From JAIVJN01 sp036732565 (lineage in GTDB: Bacteria; Acidobacteriota; Vicinamibacteria; Vicinamibacterales; UBA2999): a stretch of 8,685 bases of DNA. Under the pieces are notes generated by a model, which saw only the letters and a program-made list of their open reading frames with translations, had not been told where the DNA came from and made no database searches. Both the position numbers and the translations under genes were made by a program. Position 1 is the stretch's first letter; each line of letters begins with the position of its first letter. Location of the stretch: contig DAINCF010000297.1 of assembly GCA_036732565.1 (NCBI GenBank), positions 1 to 8,685 of the forward strand, written 5' to 3'. This document shows positions 4,713 to 8,685 of the stretch, piece by piece.

Positions 4713-7241
4713 TTATCGATACAACAGATACTTGGCCCGCAATTGGCGCCAGCGGGCTTCGGCGGCCGCCCATGACGCCGCCACGACCGCTGGGTCTTCA
4801 CCGGCCTTGACGCGCTCCAGGCTCTCGCGCGAACCGACCAGGCGATGCGTGTTTCGCGCGTCGTAGCGATCCGGGTGCAGCTTCCAGAGCGCCGCGGCGA
4901 CCTCCAACCCGACGCGCACCGGCTGCAGGGCGTTGCGATCGGTGATCGTGAAGAACACACCCTGACAGGCCTCTCCGTTGTACTGACTCGATGCGGGCGT
5001 GAACGTCACCGGATAGAAGCGGATGCCCGGCAGGCCGCGCTCATTGAGCGTCAGGGCCAAGCGGCGGCCGTCGATCCAGGGCGCGCCGATGTGCTCAAAG
5101 GGCTGGTCGGTGCCGCGTCCGACCGACACGTTCGAGTACTCAATCGCGCCGATCCCCGGATAGATCGTCGCCTGATTCAGGTTCCGCATGTTGGGCGACG
5201 GATTGACCCACGGCATCGCCGTCTGATCGAACCACTGATCGCGATGCCACCCCTCGACCGAGACCACGGCGAGATCGGCCCCGATGCCCCGCTCGCCGTT
5301 GAACAGCCGCGCCAGCTCGCCGATGGTCATGCCGTGACGGACGGGCATCGACGGCATGTAGGCGATGAACTCCTCCTCCGTTTGATCGGCAGCGGGCCCC
5401 TCGATGTGCCATCCATCGATGGGATTCGGCCGATCCAGCACCACGACCTTGATCCCATGCCGAGCAGCCTCCTCCATGACATACCCCATCGTCGTCACGT
5501 AGGTGTAGAACCGCACGCCGATGTCTTGAAGGTCGATCACGAGCGTGTCGATGCCGTTCAGCATCGCGTCGGTAGGGCGTCTCGTCTCACCGTAGAGCGA
5601 ATGAATCGGTAGGCCCGTCGTCGAATCCGTGGACGAGGCGACTTTGTCGTCCAGCGTGCCGCGGATGCCGTGCTCCGGGCTGAACAGCGCGACCAGCTTC
5701 ATGCCGGGCGCGCGGTGCAGGACGTCGATGGTCGACCGTCCGTCGAGGGTGCGGCCGGTGTGGTTCGTCACGAGCCCGACGCGACGATTGGCAAGCTCCG
5801 CGAACCCGTGCCGCTCCAACATGTCGATGCCGGCTTGCACCGGGGTCGACACGGCCGCACGACCCGCCCGCAACGGATCCGTCGACGCACCGAAGTCGGT
5901 GCCGGTCATCGTTGGTTCGGCACTCCTGGAGGGCTGCCCTCCAACGGCGGTGAACGTCGAGGTAATCGCGGACGCGGCCACTGTTGCGACCTTGCCGCGC
6001 AAGGCGGTCACGTCGCCTTTTCCGTCAGGATGCAATCGGCTCGAGAGGAAGATCACATAGAGGCCCGTCGCCGGATCGATCCAGATCGACGTGCCGGTAA
6101 AGCCGGTGTGCCCGAACGAGCCGATCGGCATCAGTTCGCCGCGGTTCGCGGAGAACGACGTGTCGATGTCCCACCCCAGCCCGCGGACACTCGCCATCCC
6201 CACGGGCGTTGCCGGCGAGATCATCTTCTCGACGGTCAGCGGCGACAGGATGCGCGCCGTGTCGAGACGACCGCCGTTGAGCAGCATGCGCGCAAAGCGA
6301 GACAGATCGCGCGCCGTGCCAAAGAGACCGGCGTGACCGGCCACGCCGCCCATCCGCCGCGCGGTCGGATCGTGAACGATCCCGCGCAGCGTCGGCGCCG
6401 ACGGTGTGTTGCACGGCCACGCGGCCATCATCGCGCACCGCTCCGTCGGCGCGACGCGAGCGCGCGCGGTCTCCGGCGGGTTGAAGCGCGTATCGACCAT
6501 GCCGAGGGGATCGAAGATGCCACGCCGCGTGTACTCGTCGAGCGTCAGTCCGCTCACGCGGGCGACGATAGCGCCCAGCACGAAGTAGTTGATGTCGCTG
6601 TAGACGAAGCGCTCACCCGGGCGCGCGATCGGCACCTCCTCGCGCGCCAGCTCCAACGCCGCGTCGGTGCCCTCCCAGGGATCACCGAGATCGACGTCAG
6701 GACGCAGACCGGACACGTGCGTCAGCAGATGGCGCACGGTGATGGCGCCCTTGCCGTAGCGATCGAATCCCGGCAGGAACGCGTGAATCGGATCGACCAG
6801 CCGGATGCGCCCCTGCTCCACCAGACGCATGACCGCTATCGTCGTCGCAACGACCTTCGTCAGCGACGCGAGGTCGAAGATGGTGTCCAGCGTCATCGGC
6901 TCGGCCGCCGGCTCGATCGCGCGCTGGCCGAACGCTTTCTCGTAGAGGATCTCGTCCCCGCGGCCGACGAGCACGACGGCGCCTGGGGTCAAGCGCGCGG
7001 TGATCGCCTCCTGAATCAGCGCGTCGATCCGCGGGAAGACCGCCTGGTCGAGGCCCGCTGGCTTCGGTTGAGCCTGCGTGTGCGTGGCCGGCACCACCGA
7101 TGCGCTGATGGCCATCGCGCAGACGAGAAGAGCCCGTGGAAATCGGCGCATACGCCGGCCATCGTATCGCGTGGGCCGCGGCTGCGCGACGGCTGAGGCG
7201 GCAACGCCCGCCAGCAGCAAGGCGACCACCGGTGTCCGCAT
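4713..7241 (-). CDS. Exported fusion: beta-lactamase-family serine hydrolase + NamZ (DUF1343) exo-beta-N-acetylmuramidase
   Basis: 842 residues from ATG 7241. Residues 1-20 form a signal peptide (hydrophobic core, SAVAQ). A second signal-like leader starts at M31 (ATG 7151) and ends near THTQAQ (53-58), so translation from 7151 (812 residues) is a real alternative. The N-terminal domain (about 65-430) is a class C beta-lactamase-fold serine hydrolase: nucleophile motif SLTK (S126, K129), YSD (Y214, D216) and HTG (378-380). After a Ser/Thr/Ala-rich linker, the C-terminal domain (about 465-842) is DUF1343/NamZ: SPEHG (521-525, with the probable catalytic Glu 523), LQDIGVRFYTY (571-581), VLDRPNP (601-607), PVRHGMTIGELA (633-644) and YSNVSVGRGTDQPFE (702-716). 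NamZ removes terminal N-acetylmuramic acid from peptidoglycan fragments. In Bacillus the same pathway uses a related serine hydrolase, AmiE, that strips the stem peptide. The fusion would therefore join both steps of exported muropeptide breakdown; the hydrolase substrate is inferred. The frame stays open to 7301, but that start would lie in the divergent gene's leader. Confidence 0.9.
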   Translation of the reverse strand: MRTPVVALLLAGVAASAVAQPRPTRYDGRRMRRFPRALLVCAMAISASVVPATHTQAQPKPAGLDQAVFPRIDALIQEAITARLTPGAVVLVGRGDEILYEKAFGQRAIEPAAEPMTLDTIFDLASLTKVVATTIAVMRLVEQGRIRLVDPIHAFLPGFDRYGKGAITVRHLLTHVSGLRPDVDLGDPWEGTDAALELAREEVPIARPGERFVYSDINYFVLGAIVARVSGLTLDEYTRRGIFDPLGMVDTRFNPPETARARVAPTERCAMMAAWPCNTPSAPTLRGIVHDPTARRMGGVAGHAGLFGTARDLSRFARMLLNGGRLDTARILSPLTVEKMISPATPVGMASVRGLGWDIDTSFSANRGELMPIGSFGHTGFTGTSIWIDPATGLYVIFLSSRLHPDGKGDVTALRGKVATVAASAITSTFTAVGGQPSRSAEPTMTGTDFGASTDPLRAGRAAVSTPVQAGIDMLERHGFAELANRRVGLVTNHTGRTLDGRSTIDVLHRAPGMKLVALFSPEHGIRGTLDDKVASSTDSTTGLPIHSLYGETRRPTDAMLNGIDTLVIDLQDIGVRFYTYVTTMGYVMEEAARHGIKVVVLDRPNPIDGWHIEGPAADQTEEEFIAYMPSMPVRHGMTIGELARLFNGERGIGADLAVVSVEGWHRDQWFDQTAMPWVNPSPNMRNLNQATIYPGIGAIEYSNVSVGRGTDQPFEHIGAPWIDGRRLALTLNERGLPGIRFYPVTFTPASSQYNGEACQGVFFTITDRNALQPVRVGLEVAAALWKLHPDRYDARNTHRLVGSRESLERVKAGEDPAVVAASWAAAEARWRQLRAKYLLYR

Positions 7242-7260
7242 CGGTAAAATAGTATAGTTA
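7242..7260. promoter_or_regulatory. AT-rich divergent promoter candidate
   Basis: In a GC-rich window this stretch (about TAAAATAGTATAGTTA) stands out between two divergent genes. It offers -10 hexamers on both strands: TATAGT at 7253-7258 on plus (alternatively TAAAAT at 7245-7250), and TATACT read on minus from 7256 to 7251. No good TTGACA-like -35 is seen at 17 bp on either side. If the minus -10 is used, transcription would begin almost at ATG 7241, giving a nearly leaderless mRNA. On the plus strand the leader would be about 50 bases. Overlapping -10 elements would make the two promoters compete. Confidence 0.4.
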
Positions 7261-7276
7261 GTCGGTTTTGGTCCTT

Positions 7277-7295
7277 GCGGCCCGTGACGGGCCGC
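7277..7295 (+). promoter_or_regulatory. GC-rich hairpin in the 5' leader of the TPR gene
   Basis: GCGGCCCG (7277-7284) and CGGGCCGC (7288-7295) are perfect inverted complements with the 3-base loop TGA. The 8-bp all-GC stem sits 6 bases before the AGGAG ribosome binding site. There is no following T tract, so it is not a typical terminator. It could block or stabilise the 5' end of the mRNA, or serve as an operator if bound as DNA. The structure is seen; the role is inference. Confidence 0.5.
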
Positions 7296-7301
7296 TGACA
7301 C

Positions 7302-7306
7302 AGGAG
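7302..7306 (+). promoter_or_regulatory. Shine-Dalgarno AGGAG of the TPR gene
   Basis: AGGAG lies 9 bases before ATG 7316 and 6 bases before the in-frame GTG 7313, so either can be the start. ATG 7316 is preferred as the stronger start codon. ATG 7328 is 21 bases away and too distant. It is the clearest ribosome binding site in the window. Confidence 0.7.
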
Positions 7307-7315
7307 ACGTGAGTG

Positions 7316-8263
7316 ATGCGTGATCGAATGAAGTGGCGGACAGCGTTCACCTGCGTGGTGGTGCTGGCGCTGGCACTGCCGGCCCTTGCCCAGACCGGTC
7401 GCGTTGGTGGAACCGTCAAAGACGACAAGGGGCAACCGGTCAAGGGGGCGACGGTCGTCGCCGAGAACCCTTCCTCGTCACCTTCGTCGTTCTCCGCAAC
7501 CACCGACGATCGAGGCCGCTTCTCGATCATCGGGCTGCGCTCGGGCAACTGGAAGGTGACGGCCTCGGCACCCGGTTTCCAGCCCTCATCGGGTCAGGTT
7601 CCGGTGCGCACCATCGGCGCGCCGAACCCGCCGCTGGACTTCACGCTGGCCGGCGGGGCCACGGGTCCGGCCGGTGCGTTGGCGGGCGTCAACACCAAAG
7701 AGCTGCAGGGTGAGCTACAGAAGGCCGAGGATCTCCTCGCGCAGAATCAGTACGACGCGGCCATCACCGCGTATCAAGCCATCCTCACCAAGACGCCGGC
7801 CCTGACGATGATCAACATGCAGATCGGCCGCGCCTACCGGATGAAGAAGGATTACGACAACGCGCTGGGTGCGTACAAGAAGGTATTGGAAACCGAGCCA
7901 GACAACGAGCGCGCGAAGATCGAGATCGGCATGACCAATCTCGAGAAGGGCGACCTCCCGGCGGCAGAAGCGGCGTTGACCGAAGCGGCTCAGGGCCTGA
8001 GCGCGAACCGTGAAGTGTTCTACAACCTCGGTGAGGTGAAGTTCGCGAAGGGCGAGACGGACGAGTCCATCAAGTGGTACGAGCGCGCGCAGCAGGTCGA
8101 TCCCAACTGGTCGAAGCCGTACCTCAAGCTCGGCTTCGCGAAGATGCAAAAAGGGGATACGCCAGGCACGATCGAGATGATGGAGAAGGTGATCGCGGTC
8201 GAGCCGAGCGGGGCTGACGCTGCCGTGGCCAAGCAGGTGCTCGATCAGTTGAAGAAGGGCTAG
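7316..8263 (+). CDS. Exported carboxypeptidase-regulatory-like / TPR repeat protein
   Basis: 315 residues. A signal peptide (basic MRDRMKWR, hydrophobic 10-24) ends at ALAQ (23-26), so the protein is exported to the periplasm or beyond. Residues about 28-112 form a carboxypeptidase-regulatory-like beta-sandwich (GRVGGTVKDDKGQPVKGATV, then DDRGRFSIIGLRSGNWKV). A Gly/Ala linker (113-127) leads to about five TPR units between 130 and 305, for example GRAYRMKKDYDNALGAYKKV (171-190) and LGEVKFAKGETDESIKWYER (238-257), with typical PD/DP turns at the unit ends. TPRs bind partner proteins; the N-terminal module resembles those at the start of TonB-dependent receptor-like and other surface proteins. 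No enzyme motif is present, and the specific role is unknown. It has a good ribosome binding site and a leader hairpin. It is divergent from the NamZ fusion and overlaps the convergent downstream gene by four bases at their stops. Confidence 0.88.
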   Translation: MRDRMKWRTAFTCVVVLALALPALAQTGRVGGTVKDDKGQPVKGATVVAENPSSSPSSFSATTDDRGRFSIIGLRSGNWKVTASAPGFQPSSGQVPVRTIGAPNPPLDFTLAGGATGPAGALAGVNTKELQGELQKAEDLLAQNQYDAAITAYQAILTKTPALTMINMQIGRAYRMKKDYDNALGAYKKVLETEPDNERAKIEIGMTNLEKGDLPAAEAALTEAAQGLSANREVFYNLGEVKFAKGETDESIKWYERAQQVDPNWSKPYLKLGFAKMQKGDTPGTIEMMEKVIAVEPSGADAAVAKQVLDQLKKG

Positions 8264-8685
8264 GGCACCTTCCGCCGTTCGGCTTCTTGAATCAGCTTGT
8301 CGATGTTGGGATAAGAAGGCTCGAGCGATCGAGCCTTCTTCCAGAGCCCTACCGCCTCGTCGAACCTGTTCTCCCTCGCCGCCAACACCCCTTTGATCAC
8401 GACGGGCCTCGCGTACGCGGGCTCGAGATGGATGGCCGCATCGAGCGCCTCGCGAGCGGCGTCGATCCGTCCCCGCTCCGCCTCGAGCCATCCACGCTCC
8501 GTCTGTTGCTGGGCCGAGTCCGGAAACATCTGGAAGCTCGACACGAGATCGTCCTGCGCGCGCGCGAGCGCCTCGCCCGCACGGCCCGGCAGCTGGCTCA
8601 CGCCGAACGACAACAGGATCTCGGCCGCGTACGCGCGCACCACGCGCGCCTCGTCGACCAGCCTGGCCAAGACCGCCGCCACCAC
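8260..8685 (-). CDS. TPR-containing protein, C-terminal part (N-terminus beyond right edge)
   Basis: 141 residues are readable up to the right edge. The GTG codons at the edge are probably internal, because the sequence starts inside a helix (LARLVDEARVVRAYAAEILL) with no signal or ribosome binding site visible. The first ~25 residues look like a HEAT-type helix pair. TPR units follow: about 62-90 (ERGWLEAERGRIDAAREALD, ending HLEP) and about 95-128 (GVLAARENRFDEAVGLWKKA, ending LEPSYPN), then a charged tail. A HEAT-like segment leading into terminal TPRs is seen in the C-termini of some exported multiheme cytochrome/TPR proteins, so the missing N-terminus could carry CxxCH hemes; this is a guess from architecture, and no heme motif is in the visible part. 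The stop TAG uses the CTAG shared with the convergent gene. Confidence 0.75.
   Translation of the reverse strand: MVAAVLARLVDEARVVRAYAAEILLSFGVSQLPGRAGEALARAQDDLVSSFQMFPDSAQQQTERGWLEAERGRIDAAREALDAAIHLEPAYARPVVIKGVLAARENRFDEAVGLWKKARSLEPSYPNIDKLIQEAERRKVP

Noticed and set aside
5670..7196. 508-residue open frame on the plus strand, antisense to the hydrolase-NamZ gene
   Set aside because: Its translation is Arg/His/Asp-rich low-complexity text typical of an antisense shadow in GC-rich DNA. The opposite strand encodes clear catalytic motifs over the same bases.
7242..7301. In-frame N-terminal extension of the hydrolase-NamZ gene to ATG 7301
   Set aside because: It would translate across the AT-rich promoter patch and the GC hairpin, and would place non-signal residues ahead of a good signal peptide.

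Overview
The window is about two-thirds G+C by eye, uses G/C-ending codons throughout, and is densely packed with genes. All of it looks chromosomal: there is no transposase, integrase, phage gene, tRNA or rRNA. The gene mix is a bacterial Ser/Thr kinase, a secreted M23 peptidase, cupredoxin + heme O synthase + DUF420, a serine hydrolase fused to NamZ, and secreted TPR/carboxypeptidase-regulatory proteins. It resembles soil or metagenomic Acidobacteriota (Vicinamibacteria-like). That placement is inferred from gene style only; no marker gene is present.

Layout. (1) 1-945, minus: N-terminal 315 residues of a PknB-type kinase with all catalytic motifs, running off the left edge. (2) A 56-bp divergent gap, then a plus-strand run: an anchored M23 peptidase (1002-2402), a cupredoxin-like lipoprotein (2437-3186), heme O synthase CtaB (3188-4108) and a four-helix DUF420 membrane protein (4122-4541). 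The last three are almost contiguous and form a cytochrome-oxidase biogenesis cluster; the oxidase subunits are not in the window. (3) 4542-4712: a convergent intergenic gap filled by a structured palindromic repeat plus a partial third copy. (4) 4713-7241, minus: an exported two-domain enzyme, a beta-lactamase-fold serine hydrolase fused to a NamZ (DUF1343) exo-beta-N-acetylmuramidase, with two consecutive signal-peptide-like leaders. (5) An AT-rich divergent promoter gap, then a plus-strand exported protein with a carboxypeptidase-regulatory-like domain and TPRs (7316-8263), whose leader carries a strong GC hairpin just before a good Shine-Dalgarno. (6) 8260-8685, minus: C-terminal part of another TPR protein, convergent with the previous gene and sharing a CTAG that gives both strands their TAG stop.

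Themes. One is cell-envelope and peptidoglycan metabolism: the M23 endopeptidase-like protein and the serine hydrolase-NamZ fusion, with a kinase divergent from the M23 gene. The other is aerobic respiration: copper-type protein, heme O synthase and DUF420. I found no clear undescribed system. The items most worth a second look are the palindromic repeat, the hydrolase-NamZ fusion with its double leader, and the leader hairpin of the TPR gene.
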